Shown: positions 18,026-27,002 of the stretch, piece by piece
How the letters are laid out: each line of letters begins with the position of its first letter
Position numbering within the stretch: position 1 is the first letter of the stretch
Assembly: GCA_902168115.1 (NCBI GenBank)
Contig: CABHPB010000002.1
Span: 1 to 56,109, forward strand
Source of the DNA: an uncultured Methylopila sp.
Lineage (GTDB): Bacteria > Pseudomonadota > Alphaproteobacteria > Rhizobiales > Methylopilaceae
Direction of reading: 5' to 3'
Length of the DNA stretch: 56,109 nt
Notes under the pieces: generated by a model
What the model was told of the DNA's origin: nothing
The model's input: the letters and a program-made list of their open reading frames with translations, nothing else
Databases searched by the model: none
Made by a program: the position numbers and the translations under genes

Positions 18026-20383
18026 TCAGGCGATCTCGCGCAGCGGCTCCGCTTCCGCCTCGGCGCGGATCGGCAGGCGGACCAGCACCACCGTGCCGAC
18101 GCCGACCGTCGAGCGGATCCGCATCGAGCCGCCGTGGAGCTCGGCGAGGGACTTCGCGATCGCGAGGCCGAGGCCCGATCCCTTGTGGGTCTTGGTGAAC
18201 TGGTTCTCGACCTGCTCGAAGGGGCGTCCCAGCTTCTCGATGGCGTCCTTCGAGATGCCGATGCCCGTGTCCTCGATGTAGAGGTGCATGGCGGAGGCGA
18301 CCGCGCGGGTGCGGATCGTGACGCGCCCTCCGGCCGGCGTGAATTTCACCGCGTTCGACAGCAGGTTCAGCAGGATCTGCTTCAGCGCGCGGCGGTCGAC
18401 CTCGACGGTGGTGCCGCAGGCCGCCTCGGCGCGCAGTGCGATTGACTTCTCCTCGGCGCGGGGCGCGATCACGCGCATAGCGTCGAGCACGACCTTGTCG
18501 ATGTCGATCGCCTCCCGCGAGATCATGAAGCGACCGGCCTCGATCTTCGACATATCGAGGATGTCGGAGATGACGTCGAGCAGATACTGGCCGCTGTCGC
18601 GGATGTCGGAGACGTATTCGCCGTATTTCTCCGAACCGAGCGGCCCGAACAGTCCTGACTGCATGATTTCGGAGAAGCCGAGGATGGCGTTGAGCGGCGT
18701 CCGGAGCTCGTGGGACATGTTGGCCAGGAATTCGGACTTGGCCTGCGAGGCGCTCTCGGCCTCGCTCTTCTGCTCGGCGTATTTTTCCGCGAGATCCGCA
18801 AGCTGCTGGGCCTGGATCTCGAGCGTCTGGCGGGATTTCCGAAGGTCCGCGACGTTCGCCATCAGCGCCTTCTCGCTGTCCATCAGGCGCTCTTCCTGGC
18901 GCTTCAGCGAGGTGATGTCCGTGCCGACCGACACGAAGCCGCCGTCCTTGGTGCGACGCTCGTTGATGCGCAGCCAGCGTCCGTCCTCGATCTGCGCCTC
19001 GAAGGATCGGGCGCCGGCCTCGACGCGGCCGTCCGGGCTGACGGACTTGACGATCACCGGCTGGCGGCCGGCCTCGATGATGTGCTCGCGCGCCGCGCCG
19101 GGAACCACCGCCTCGTCGCCGAGTTCGTAGAGCTGCTGGAACTTGGAATTGCAGGTCACGAGGCGGTTGTGCGCGTCCCAGAGCACGAAGGCCTCGGAGA
19201 TGGTCTCGATGGCGTCGCGCAGGCGGACGTCCGCAGTGGCGGTGCGCTCGGCGAGCACGCGGTGCTCGGTGACGTCGACGCAGATGCCGATCAGCCTCAG
19301 GCCGTTGTCGTTGCGGCTTTTGACGACCTCTGCGCGGGCGCGCAGCCACTTCCATTCGCCGTCGGCGTGGCGGACGCGGAAGACGCGGTCGATATGCGCG
19401 GTCTCCCCGGACATGATCTCGTCCGCGACGGCATAGAGATCAATGTCCTCCGGGTGGGTGAGGGCGCTGAACTCGCCGAACGAGACGAGCTGGTCGCGCG
19501 GCGGCTGGCCGACGAGGTCGAACAGCGACCGGGACCAGAAGACGCGTCCGCGGGCGACGTCCCAGTCGAACAGACCGCAATGGCCGCGCGACAGGGCGGT
19601 CTCTATCCGGGTCTGGACCCGCTCGTAGATGGCGTCGGTGCGGCGGGCGCGGCTCGACTGCCAGTGGAACGCGCAGCCGAGCAGGGCGAGCACCAGGCTG
19701 GTCGCGGCGTAGCGCGTGAGGCTGATCCGTGCGTCGTCCCGCCAAGACGCCAGAGCGGCGTCGACGGTCTGGATCAGCGCGACCTGTTGCGACGTTCCGC
19801 GGGCGGAGCGCACCGTCGCGAGCGCGAGCTCCCCGCTCGGCAGCGCCAGCATCATGACCCCCGCCCGATCGCCAAAGGTGGTTAGCGGCTGCGCTGGGCC
19901 GAGCAGCGTCACAAGGTCCGCGGGAGGCGAGCCTTCAGGCGCGCCGTGCGCGGCGACGATGCGGCCGGACTGGTCCGCGAAATAGAGCTGCCGTCCGCCC
20001 GCGAAGGCGTTCGACGGCAAGTCGGCTGCGATCTCCGCGCCGAAGTCCGCGACGCCCGCTCGCTGTTCGGCCATCGGAGCCGTGATGGCGGCGAGCGCGG
20101 CGAGCGATTCGAGATCGTTGGATGCGGTCCTCAGGCGATCGGCCCGGCCCTGTACGGTCTGGAGCCCCGCGATGGCGCCGAGCACGACCAGGAACAGCAC
20201 GATCAGCGCGGGAACGAGGCGGCGCAGCAGCGGCTCGGACTTGGCGAGCCGCCGATGGGCGGGCTCGATCCAGGCTTCGCGGAACCTTGCGGCGCGTCGG
20301 GCGCCGGTCGAAAGCTGCTCTCCCTGTTCAAAGCCGGTCTGGCGCTGACGCAAATTCATGCCCGCTACGGTGGCGCGCGCCAT
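18026..20383 (-). CDS. pleC: PAS sensor histidine kinase, PleC/PdhS-like
   Basis: A 785-residue membrane kinase. Two membrane helices (about 56-75 and 224-240) flank a periplasmic sensor region. Two PAS folds follow (about 262-375 and 385-495), then a short coiled coil, a HisKA domain with phospho-acceptor His558 in FLANMSHELRTPLNAILGF, and a HATPase domain with LLNLLSNAVKFTP (N box), DTGIGI (G1) and GSGLGLAI (G2). The HisKA region, with SEIM, FGPLG, KYGEY and DILDMSKIEAG, is that of the PleC/PdhS kinases that act on DivK in alphaproteobacteria; this identity is inferred. No receiver domain is attached. ATG 20383 follows GGAAGG. Upstream lie a dyad (20416-20451) and a perfect CtrA box (20494-20508). 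Confidence 0.82.
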   Translation of the reverse strand: MARATVAGMNLRQRQTGFEQGEQLSTGARRAARFREAWIEPAHRRLAKSEPLLRRLVPALIVLFLVVLGAIAGLQTVQGRADRLRTASNDLESLAALAAITAPMAEQRAGVADFGAEIAADLPSNAFAGGRQLYFADQSGRIVAAHGAPEGSPPADLVTLLGPAQPLTTFGDRAGVMMLALPSGELALATVRSARGTSQQVALIQTVDAALASWRDDARISLTRYAATSLVLALLGCAFHWQSSRARRTDAIYERVQTRIETALSRGHCGLFDWDVARGRVFWSRSLFDLVGQPPRDQLVSFGEFSALTHPEDIDLYAVADEIMSGETAHIDRVFRVRHADGEWKWLRARAEVVKSRNDNGLRLIGICVDVTEHRVLAERTATADVRLRDAIETISEAFVLWDAHNRLVTCNSKFQQLYELGDEAVVPGAAREHIIEAGRQPVIVKSVSPDGRVEAGARSFEAQIEDGRWLRINERRTKDGGFVSVGTDITSLKRQEERLMDSEKALMANVADLRKSRQTLEIQAQQLADLAEKYAEQKSEAESASQAKSEFLANMSHELRTPLNAILGFSEIMQSGLFGPLGSEKYGEYVSDIRDSGQYLLDVISDILDMSKIEAGRFMISREAIDIDKVVLDAMRVIAPRAEEKSIALRAEAACGTTVEVDRRALKQILLNLLSNAVKFTPAGGRVTIRTRAVASAMHLYIEDTGIGISKDAIEKLGRPFEQVENQFTKTHKGSGLGLAIAKSLAELHGGSMRIRSTVGVGTVVLVRLPIRAEAEAEPLREIA

Positions 20384-20415
20384 CGCAGTGTCCTTCCGGC
20401 TCGAAGCTTGGTGAG

Positions 20416-20451
20416 AAGTCGATTCGTGAACCCCACACGTCGAATCGACTT
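20416..20451. repeat. Perfect 11-bp inverted repeat upstream of the pleC-like gene
   Basis: AAGTCGATTCG (20416-20426) is exactly inverted at CGAATCGACTT (20441-20451) with a 14-base spacer. It lies 33 bases before the start codon of the kinase gene, so it would fold as a hairpin in the mRNA leader or serve as a binding site for a dimeric regulator. The right arm is followed by TTTG on the plus strand, but nothing upstream on that strand needs a terminator. Confidence 0.7.
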
Positions 20452-20490
20452 TTGATATTAGAATCAATGATGGCTGGTGCTGTCCAGCGG

Positions 20491-20511
20491 TAATTAACGG
20501 GGGGTTAATTA
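20491..20511 (-). promoter_or_regulatory. CtrA-binding box before the pleC-like gene
   Basis: Positions 20494-20508 read TTAA-CGGGGGG-TTAA, an exact match to the established CtrA full-site consensus TTAA-N7-TTAA. The match extends to a palindrome with eight-base arms, TAATTAAC and GTTAATTA, around GGGGG. It lies 111 bases upstream of the kinase start and in a gap that serves only that gene, because pepN ends there. AT-rich tracts are rare in this window, which makes a chance match less likely. Binding itself is inferred. Confidence 0.75.
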
Positions 20512-20568
20512 CTTGGGCAGCCTGAGGCCAAAAAGCCGAGTCAGATGAATCACTTGGCCGATTACGAA

Positions 20569-23211
20569 TCAGTCTGGAGAAAGGGCTCTCCGGACGATGT
20601 CGCGCACGTCAGGCGAGAGGTCTGGCATCCCAGACAATCCACGGAGTGCGTCCTCGGCGCGGGCGCGCCTGTTCGGCTCAAGAGCGCGCCATGTGCGGAA
20701 GGCCCCAAGCAGGCGCGCGGCGACCTGGGGATTGGTCGTGTTGAGCTCAGCCGCGACGCCGGCGACGAGCGCATAGCCGCGGCCGTCGGTCCGGTTGAAC
20801 TGGGTCGGGTTGCCCGAGCCGAACGCGCCGATGAGCGAGCGCACGCGGTTCGGGTTGCGGATGTCGAAAGCGGGCGAGGCCATCAGGCCCTGCACGCGGT
20901 CCACGGCGTCCGGCAGCGGGGCGGAGGCCTGGATCAGGAACCACTTGTCCATGAGCAGCGGATCGGAGCCGTAGCGGCCGGCGAAGTCCGCGAGCGCCTC
21001 CTCGCGCTCGTCGCCGGCGTGCAGCGACAGCACCTGCATCGACATCACGCGGTCGGTCATGTTGCCGGCGCTCTTGTAGAGCTCCAGCGCCAGCGACAGG
21101 CCCTCCGCATCGCCGCCCGCGGAGAGCAGGTCGAGCGCCGCGATGCGAAGCGACCGTCGTCCGGCGGAGGCCGCGTCCGGCGAGTAGGGACGGTCGTCCG
21201 CGAGCCGGGCGTAGGCGGCCGACAGCGCGCCGCCAAGCTGCGCCCTCAGGGCGCGCTTGAGGTCGGCGCGCGCGCCGTGGATCGCGTCGGGATCGACGTC
21301 GCGGGCGATCTCGCGGGCGACGTCGCCCTCGCTCGGCAGGCTCGCGACCTGCGCCGCGAACGCGCAGTCGCGCTCCTCGGGGTCGAACGCGCGGCCCACG
21401 GCCTCCCCGAGCCGGGGATCGACCTCCGACCGCCGTTCCTCCCGGATCGCGGTCGTGGCGGAGACGAGGTGGCGTAGCGCGACCGTCTGGACCGCCTGCC
21501 AGCGGTTGAAGGGATCGCTGTCATGGCCCGCGAGGAACAACAGGTCGTCGTCGGAGACGTCGCTGTCGAGCTTCACGGGCGCCGAGAAGTTCCTGAACAG
21601 CGAGGGCACTGGGCGCGCCGCGACGTTCTCGAACGTGATGCGCGTCGTCTCGCCCGCGAGGGTGAAGACGGGATCCGCCGGCTTGCCGCCGACCACGAGC
21701 GGCATGTCGGCGCCGTCGGGGCCCACGAGGCCGAGCGTCATCGGGATGACGACGGGGCCCTTCTCCGGCTGGCCGGGCGTCGGACGTGTGACCTGCCGCG
21801 CCTCGACGGCGAAGGTCCTGGCCTTCGCGTCATAGGCGGTCCGCACCGTGACTTCCGGCGTGCCGGCCTGGTCGTACCACCGCATCCACTGCGTCAGGTC
21901 GCGCTGGGAAGTCTCGGCGAAGCAGGCCACGAACTGCTCGATCGTGCAGGCCTCGCCGTCGTGCCGGTCGAAATAGAGGTCCATGCCCGCGCGGAAGGCG
22001 TCCGCGCCGATCCAGGTCTTGAGCATGCGGATGACCTCCGCGCCCTTTTCGTAGATCGTCGGCGTGTAGAAGTTGTTGATCTCGTGATAGATTTGCGGGC
22101 GCACGGGATGGGCGAGGGGACCCGCGTCCTCGGCGAACTGCAGGGCGCGCAGGTTGCGCACGTCCTGGATCCGCTTCACCGGGCGCGACCGGCGGTCGGA
22201 GGTGAACTCCTGGTCGCGGAAGACGGTCAGCCCTTCCTTCAGGCACAGCTGGAACCAGTCGCGGCACGTGATCCGGTCGCCCGTCCAGTTGTGGAAGTAT
22301 TCGTGGGCGATGATCGCCTCGATATTGGCGTAGTCGCCGTCGGTGGCCGTCTCGGGCGACGCCAGCACGTACTTGTCGTTGAAGACGTTGAGGCCCTTGT
22401 TCTCCATCGCGCCCATGTTGAAGTGCGAAACGGCGACGACCATGAAGACGCCGAGGTCATATTCGCGGCCGAACGCCTCCTCGTCCCACTTCATGGAGGC
22501 CTTGATCGACTCCATGGCGTGGAGCGCCCGGTTCTCCTGCCCGTGTTCGACGAAGACCTTCAGCGCGACGTCCCGGCCGCTCATCGTGACGAAGCGGTCC
22601 TCGACGACCCCGAGATCGCCGGCGACGAGCGCGAACAGGTAGGACGGCTTCGGCCAGGGATCGCGCCACACCGCGTAGTGGCGGCCGACCCCGGCCGCTC
22701 CGCTCTCGATCATCTCGCCGTTCGACAGCAGGAGAGGGCACTCATCTTTCGGCCCCTCGATCCGCGTCGTGTAGACCGCCAGCACGTCCGGACGGTCGAG
22801 GAAGTAGGTGATGCGGCGGAAGCCCTCGGCCTCGCACTGGGTGCAGTAGGACCGGTTCGACCGATAGAGCCCCATCAGCCGGGTGTTGGCCTCCGGATTG
22901 ATCTCGGTGACGATCTCGAGTTCGAAGGCCCCGCGCGGCGGGTTCGCGATCACGAGGCTGGAGGGCGAGACGTCGAGCGCGTCGGCCTCCAGCCGGGCGC
23001 CGTCGATAGCGGCCGAGACGAGCTTCAGCTCGTCGCCGTCGAGCTTGAGGGCCGCTCCCGCGTCGCCGGCCGGGTTCGGCCGCATCCTGAGACGCGCCGT
23101 GACCTGGGTCGCGCCGGGATCGAGCCGGAAGTCGAGATGGACCTCGTCGATCAGGAAATCGGAGGGCCGATATTCCGAAAGGCGGACGGGGCGGGGATCT
23201 TCGGCGCGCAT
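20569..23211 (-). CDS. pepN: Aminopeptidase N
   Basis: A zinc M1 aminopeptidase of 880 residues, the length of E. coli PepN-type enzymes, which removes N-terminal residues from peptides in the cytoplasm. The substrate-binding GAMEN motif is at 267-271, the zinc site HEYFH at 303-307 and the third ligand Glu326 in LKEGLTVFRDQEF. Domains for the N-terminal beta-saddle, catalytic core, DUF3458-type Ig-like and C-terminal helical repeat are all represented. GGAG lies close before the ATG. It precedes the pleC-like kinase on the same strand with 185 bases between, so it is probably a separate unit. Confidence 0.95.
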   Translation of the reverse strand: MRAEDPRPVRLSEYRPSDFLIDEVHLDFRLDPGATQVTARLRMRPNPAGDAGAALKLDGDELKLVSAAIDGARLEADALDVSPSSLVIANPPRGAFELEIVTEINPEANTRLMGLYRSNRSYCTQCEAEGFRRITYFLDRPDVLAVYTTRIEGPKDECPLLLSNGEMIESGAAGVGRHYAVWRDPWPKPSYLFALVAGDLGVVEDRFVTMSGRDVALKVFVEHGQENRALHAMESIKASMKWDEEAFGREYDLGVFMVVAVSHFNMGAMENKGLNVFNDKYVLASPETATDGDYANIEAIIAHEYFHNWTGDRITCRDWFQLCLKEGLTVFRDQEFTSDRRSRPVKRIQDVRNLRALQFAEDAGPLAHPVRPQIYHEINNFYTPTIYEKGAEVIRMLKTWIGADAFRAGMDLYFDRHDGEACTIEQFVACFAETSQRDLTQWMRWYDQAGTPEVTVRTAYDAKARTFAVEARQVTRPTPGQPEKGPVVIPMTLGLVGPDGADMPLVVGGKPADPVFTLAGETTRITFENVAARPVPSLFRNFSAPVKLDSDVSDDDLLFLAGHDSDPFNRWQAVQTVALRHLVSATTAIREERRSEVDPRLGEAVGRAFDPEERDCAFAAQVASLPSEGDVAREIARDVDPDAIHGARADLKRALRAQLGGALSAAYARLADDRPYSPDAASAGRRSLRIAALDLLSAGGDAEGLSLALELYKSAGNMTDRVMSMQVLSLHAGDEREEALADFAGRYGSDPLLMDKWFLIQASAPLPDAVDRVQGLMASPAFDIRNPNRVRSLIGAFGSGNPTQFNRTDGRGYALVAGVAAELNTTNPQVAARLLGAFRTWRALEPNRRARAEDALRGLSGMPDLSPDVRDIVRRALSPD

Positions 23212-23284
23212 GACGGCTCCGGCGGGGTCGGGGAGCGCACGGTTTAGGCCCGTCGCGATGGCGGTAGCAAGGCCGACCGCCGTC

Positions 23285-23294
23285 GGGGGGGGGG
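23285..23294. repeat. G10 homopolymer between pepN and the CitE-like gene
   Basis: Ten consecutive G residues lie four bases before the CitE-like gene's stop codon on the other side of the gap. They are outside both coding regions, so length change would not shift a frame. A tract of this length is also prone to assembly error. Confidence 0.8.
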
Positions 23295-23298
23295 CGTC

Positions 23299-24000
23299 TC
23301 AGCCGCGGCGGACGAACGCCGAAGCGATGATCGCCGTCTGCTCCCGCAGGACTGCGAACTTGGCGGCGAAGCCGTCGCGCGCCGCAGTTTCGGCCTCTTC
23401 CCGGAACGCCGCAGGGTCGGCGTCGGAAAAGGGACTGTCGATCGCGGGCAGCCGGGCGTCGGCGCAGGCGGCCAAGACCAGCGCGCGCGCCGTCTGCAGC
23501 GGATCGCTCCAGCGTCCGTCCAGTTCGCGGTCGTCGTCGGACCCGAGGTCCCGCGCCAGCGCCTCGCCGTCCCAGCCGATCGCCGTCACGCGGCGCGAGG
23601 CGCGCGCCAGACGGTTGATCTCGAACAGCGCTCCGGAGGTCTCGACGACCGGCACGATCCCGATCGAGCCGTCGCGCAGGCCGGCGTCTGCCTCGACGAC
23701 GGCGAGGCGCGCCGCGAGATGCTCGACATCCTCCGGGCCATCGGCGCAGGGCAGAACCAGCGCATCCACGCGCAGTCCGCCGATCGCCGCGAACTGATCC
23801 TCGACGCGCGGGTCGTCGAGCGGCGCGATCCTGAGCCAGATCGACGGCCCGCCGTCCGGCGTCGCGGCGAGGCCCGCGAGCGCGTCCCGGGCGCGACCGG
23901 TCGGCCCGGCGGCGACCAGGACGTCGGCGCCGGAGGAGGCCGCCCGCCGCATCGCCGCGGAATCCGGCGAGGGCACGATCAGGATCGATCGGAAGGTCAC
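23299..24000 (-). CDS. CitE-like HpcH/HpaI aldolase-fold protein
   Basis: A 233-residue protein resembling the citrate lyase beta-subunit/malyl-CoA lyase family. It has the N-terminal RSILIVPSPDS strand (compare RSLLFVPG in CitE), a RxAPLDDPR segment in place of the substrate-binding RxN region, and the VPVVETSGALFEIN strand containing the metal-binding Glu. It is shorter than typical CitE (about 280-300), and the loop after ADVLVAAG is divergent, so activity is uncertain. The start is taken as GTG 24000, because the frame before it (to 24180) would overlap the divergent transglycosylase start and has no family resemblance. No clear ribosome site is visible. Confidence 0.65.
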   Translation of the reverse strand: MTFRSILIVPSPDSAAMRRAASSGADVLVAAGPTGRARDALAGLAATPDGGPSIWLRIAPLDDPRVEDQFAAIGGLRVDALVLPCADGPEDVEHLAARLAVVEADAGLRDGSIGIVPVVETSGALFEINRLARASRRVTAIGWDGEALARDLGSDDDRELDGRWSDPLQTARALVLAACADARLPAIDSPFSDADPAAFREEAETAARDGFAAKFAVLREQTAIIASAFVRRG

Positions 24001-24037
24001 CGAGACCGGTCTGTTTGCGGGAGTTTCGGGATGGTCA

Positions 24038-24052
24038 TTAACGTTCGGTTTA
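24038..24052. promoter_or_regulatory. TTAA-N7-TTTA motif before the transglycosylase gene
   Basis: The sequence TTAACGTTCGGTTTA differs at two positions from TTAACGCTTGGTTTA at 27594-27608. It resembles a CtrA full site (TTAA-N7-TTAA) with one substitution in the second half. It lies 88 bases before the transglycosylase start and 38 before the CitE-like start, so either divergent gene could be the target. Confidence 0.45.
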
Positions 24053-24139
24053 CCATGAGAACCCCATCGTTCCGAAGGCTTCCGGAAGGGAGTCGGAGCG
24101 GCGCCACCGGGGATCGGGCGCCTGGGCGAGCGACGGGCC

Positions 24140-25306
24140 ATGCAGCTCATCACTCCTGCGGACGCCGCAGGACGCGTCACTGAGGCGCTGAAGGGCGCCG
24201 CGCAAGCGACCGGCGCGGGCTTCGATTATCTCGTCCGCACCGCCAAACGCGAATCCGCGCTCAATCCGGCCGCCCAGAATCCGGCCTCGTCGGCGCGCGG
24301 CCTGTTCCAGTTCATCGACTCGACCTGGCTGCAAGTGTTGAAGGAAGAGGGCGCCAATCTCGGCCTCGGCGACGCCGCCGCCTCCGTCCAGAAGACCTCC
24401 TCTGGCCGCTACACCGTGCAAGATCCGGCCAGGCGCGCCGAGATTATGGCTATGCGCGACGATCCGCAGGCGTCGGCGCTGGTCGCCGGCGCGTTCACCC
24501 GGCGCAATGCCGCCCACCTGACCACGGCTCTCGGACGACCGCCGAGCGAGGGCGAGCTCTACGCGGCACATTTCCTCGGGGCGAAGGGCGCGTCGCAGCT
24601 CGTTTCGCTCGCCTCGTCCTCGCCGGACGCGAGCGCCGCGGCTGCCTTCCCGGCGCAGGCCTCCGCCAACCGGGCGATCTTCTTCGACAACGGCCGCCCG
24701 CGCAGCGCGAGCGAGGTCTACGACAAGCTGACCGCCGGCGCGACGTCCACCGTCTCCGTGCCCTCGCTTGCGAAGGTCGCGACGGCGAGCGTGACCCGGA
24801 CGGCCGCCGTCGAAGACACGACGCCGGCCTTCAACAACGGGGTCGAGGACGACAAGGCCGCGTTCCATTCGCTGTTCAAGACCGGCCGGCGGTCGCCGGT
24901 GTCGGCCTATGTCGCCCAGGCGTGGTCCTCCTACGGCGAGGCAGGCCTTGCCGCCGACGTGATGTCGACGTCCGGCTCGAAGGCCGCCGCCGTCGCCACG
25001 CCCGCCTACGCGCCGCAGCCCGCGCGCGAGATCGCCCGCACATCGGTCGCCGCCCAGGCCGTGGAAGCGGTCAACAGGGCCGCCGCGCCGAAGCGGCGCG
25101 CCTTAGCCATACCTGTTCCGACGCCGCGCGAGGCCCTTGCGCAGCCGTCGCAGGCCGCCGGAGCCGCCGTCGAGGCGAAGGCCGCGCGCGCCGCCCCGGC
25201 CGCCCAGCCGGCGCCGCAGCCCGGCGGACTGATCTCGTTCCTCAAGACCGTCTTCGCGACGCCGTCCACCGCATCCACCCCCGCAAGGTCCGGGGGGCGT
25301 CCTTGA
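24140..25306 (+). CDS. Lytic transglycosylase (SLT domain) protein
   Basis: A 388-residue protein whose residues about 22-150 form an SLT-type lytic transglycosylase domain that would cleave peptidoglycan with formation of 1,6-anhydro sugars. The catalytic Glu38 lies in AKRESALNP, and ARGLFQFIDSTW follows as in the family. Residues 200-388 are low-complexity, rich in Ala, Pro and Ser. No signal peptide is evident at the N-terminus, which is odd for a periplasmic enzyme and suggests non-classical export or a mis-set start; no better start is visible. Its stop TGA overlaps the TTG start of the DUF2336 gene. Confidence 0.82.
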   Translation: MQLITPADAAGRVTEALKGAAQATGAGFDYLVRTAKRESALNPAAQNPASSARGLFQFIDSTWLQVLKEEGANLGLGDAAASVQKTSSGRYTVQDPARRAEIMAMRDDPQASALVAGAFTRRNAAHLTTALGRPPSEGELYAAHFLGAKGASQLVSLASSSPDASAAAAFPAQASANRAIFFDNGRPRSASEVYDKLTAGATSTVSVPSLAKVATASVTRTAAVEDTTPAFNNGVEDDKAAFHSLFKTGRRSPVSAYVAQAWSSYGEAGLAADVMSTSGSKAAAVATPAYAPQPAREIARTSVAAQAVEAVNRAAAPKRRALAIPVPTPREALAQPSQAAGAAVEAKAARAAPAAQPAPQPGGLISFLKTVFATPSTASTPARSGGRP

Positions 25307-26448
25307 TCGCGGAACGCTATCTCGAATGGGCGGAGACCGCCCCGCAGCACATGCGCGCCGAGGCCGCGGCGGCGCTTGCGCGCTCGTTCATCTACGACGA
25401 TCTCGATGCGCATTCGCGCGCCGAGGTCGAGCAGGTCCTGACCCGTATTCTCGACGATGTGTCGCTCTCGGTCCGATGCGCCGTTTCCGAGACGCTGGCG
25501 CCGAGCGCGCGGGCCCCGCATTCGATCGTGCTGTCCCTCGCGCAGGACGCCCCGGACGTCGCAGAGCCGGTGCTGGAACGCTCCCCGCTCCTCGGCGATC
25601 TCGATCTCGTCGACCTCGTCGCCGTTGGCGGGACGCGCGCCCAGATCGCGATCGCGGGCCGGGCGCGGCTGAGCGCCCCGGTCGCCGCGGCGCTCGCGGA
25701 AGTCGGGTGCGCCGCGGCCTGCGAGGCGCTGCTGGCGAACAAGGCGGCCCGGCTCACCCCTTCGGCCATCGCGACGATCGCCCGTCGCCACGGCCATGAC
25801 GGCGCCGTGCGCGACGAGCTTCTCGCGCGGCCCGATCTTCCGGCCGAAACGCGCCAGCTCGTCATGCGCTCGGTCGCGGAAGCGCTCAGCGCCTTCGTGT
25901 CGGGCTGCGGCTGGCTGAGCGCCGACCGCGCCCGCCGTGCGGCCGACGAAGCTTGCGATCGCGGCGCGATCGCCATCGCCGCTTCGACCGAGGACACCGC
26001 ACGGTTCGTGCGGCACCTCGCGGGGATCGGGCAGTTCACGCCGACGCTGGCGCTTCGGTCCGTCCTGTCCGGCGACCTCGAGCTCTTCGAGGCCGCGCTG
26101 TCGACCTTGTCCGGCCAGTCTCAGGCCCGCGTCGCCGGCTTCGTCCGCGACAGCGACGGTCGGGGATTCGCCTCGGTCTATCAGCAAGCGGGACTGCCGC
26201 GCTCGGCGCTGCCGGTGTTCCGCGCCGCGCTGGCGGCCGGCCGGGAGATCGGGTTCGCGGACGAGGCGACCGGCGGCCAGGCGGCGCTGTCGCGGCGCAT
26301 GGTCGAGCGCGCGATCACGGCCTGCGAGGGATCTGAGCTCGACGTCGGGCCGCTGCGCGCCCTGCTCCGCCGCTTCGCCGCGGAGGCCGCGCGCGAGGAA
26401 GCGCGGCGCAACTATCCCGGAGAGGCGCTGACGGCGCAGGCGGCCTGA
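25303..26448 (+). CDS. DUF2336 domain protein
   Basis: A 381-residue soluble protein made almost wholly of alpha-helical repeats rich in Ala, Arg, Leu. The N-terminal part LIAERYLEWAETAPQ, then RAEVEQVLTRILDDVSLSVR, and the C-terminal REIGFADEATGGQ are typical of DUF2336 proteins, an alphaproteobacterial family of unknown function that often sits near two-component genes. The start is TTG at 25303, inside the TTGA that carries the stop of the transglycosylase gene; a G-rich tract (GGGGGG) just upstream can serve as ribosome site. The overlap makes translational coupling likely. Confidence 0.8.
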   Translation: MIAERYLEWAETAPQHMRAEAAAALARSFIYDDLDAHSRAEVEQVLTRILDDVSLSVRCAVSETLAPSARAPHSIVLSLAQDAPDVAEPVLERSPLLGDLDLVDLVAVGGTRAQIAIAGRARLSAPVAAALAEVGCAAACEALLANKAARLTPSAIATIARRHGHDGAVRDELLARPDLPAETRQLVMRSVAEALSAFVSGCGWLSADRARRAADEACDRGAIAIAASTEDTARFVRHLAGIGQFTPTLALRSVLSGDLELFEAALSTLSGQSQARVAGFVRDSDGRGFASVYQQAGLPRSALPVFRAALAAGREIGFADEATGGQAALSRRMVERAITACEGSELDVGPLRALLRRFAAEAAREEARRNYPGEALTAQAA

Positions 26449-26461
26449 CCGCCCCCGGTCG

Positions 26462-26989
26462 TCAGGCCGGCTCTTCTCCGCGCAGCTCCTTCAGCCGGTG
26501 GACGAGCGCAGCGCCGATCGGATTTTCGCGATCGCGGACGTTCTCCCGGACCATGGCCTTGATGGCGTCGACATGCAGATCGATGAGCTGGCCGGAGGGG
26601 GCGACCTTGTCTGCGCGCTCGATCAGCTTGCAGAGGCCGTCGGCGAGCTGTCCGGCCAGCGGGAATCCAAGCGTCGCGGCCTGGCCCCGGATGTCGTGCG
26701 CGACCCGGTAGAGCGTCGAAAGCTCGGCGACGTCGTTCGCGCCGACCGCCGCGGCGCGGGCTTTCTCGAGCGCGACGATCTCCATGTCCATCCAGTTGTC
26801 GAACTCGTTCGACAGCAGCTTCAGAGCGTTCTCGGCCCGGCGCACGGGATCTGCGTCCTCGCGCCCGTTAAGGTCGACATATCTGGCGGCGCGCTGCTTC
26901 AGCTGGTTCGGCGGCGTCAGGATCACGTGGTCGGCGAACTCCCGCCGGTGGACGGCTTCCCGGTCTGCGTCGTTGGCGGAGGGCGGCAT
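26462..26989 (-). CDS. Histidine phosphotransfer (Hpt) domain protein
   Basis: A 175-residue protein. Residues about 50-150 form a four-helix Hpt-like bundle with a histidine, His98, in YRVAHDIRGQAATLGFPLAG, the phosphoacceptor position in Hpt domains. No kinase catalytic domain is present. The gene starts 13 bases after the CheY-like regulator on the same strand, so the pair probably forms one phosphorelay module. The ATG at 26989 was chosen because the frame above it runs back into the regulator gene. Confidence 0.8.
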   Translation of the reverse strand: MPPSANDADREAVHRREFADHVILTPPNQLKQRAARYVDLNGREDADPVRRAENALKLLSNEFDNWMDMEIVALEKARAAAVGANDVAELSTLYRVAHDIRGQAATLGFPLAGQLADGLCKLIERADKVAPSGQLIDLHVDAIKAMVRENVRDRENPIGAALVHRLKELRGEEPA

Positions 26990-27002
26990 TGTTTCGTCCG
27001 GC

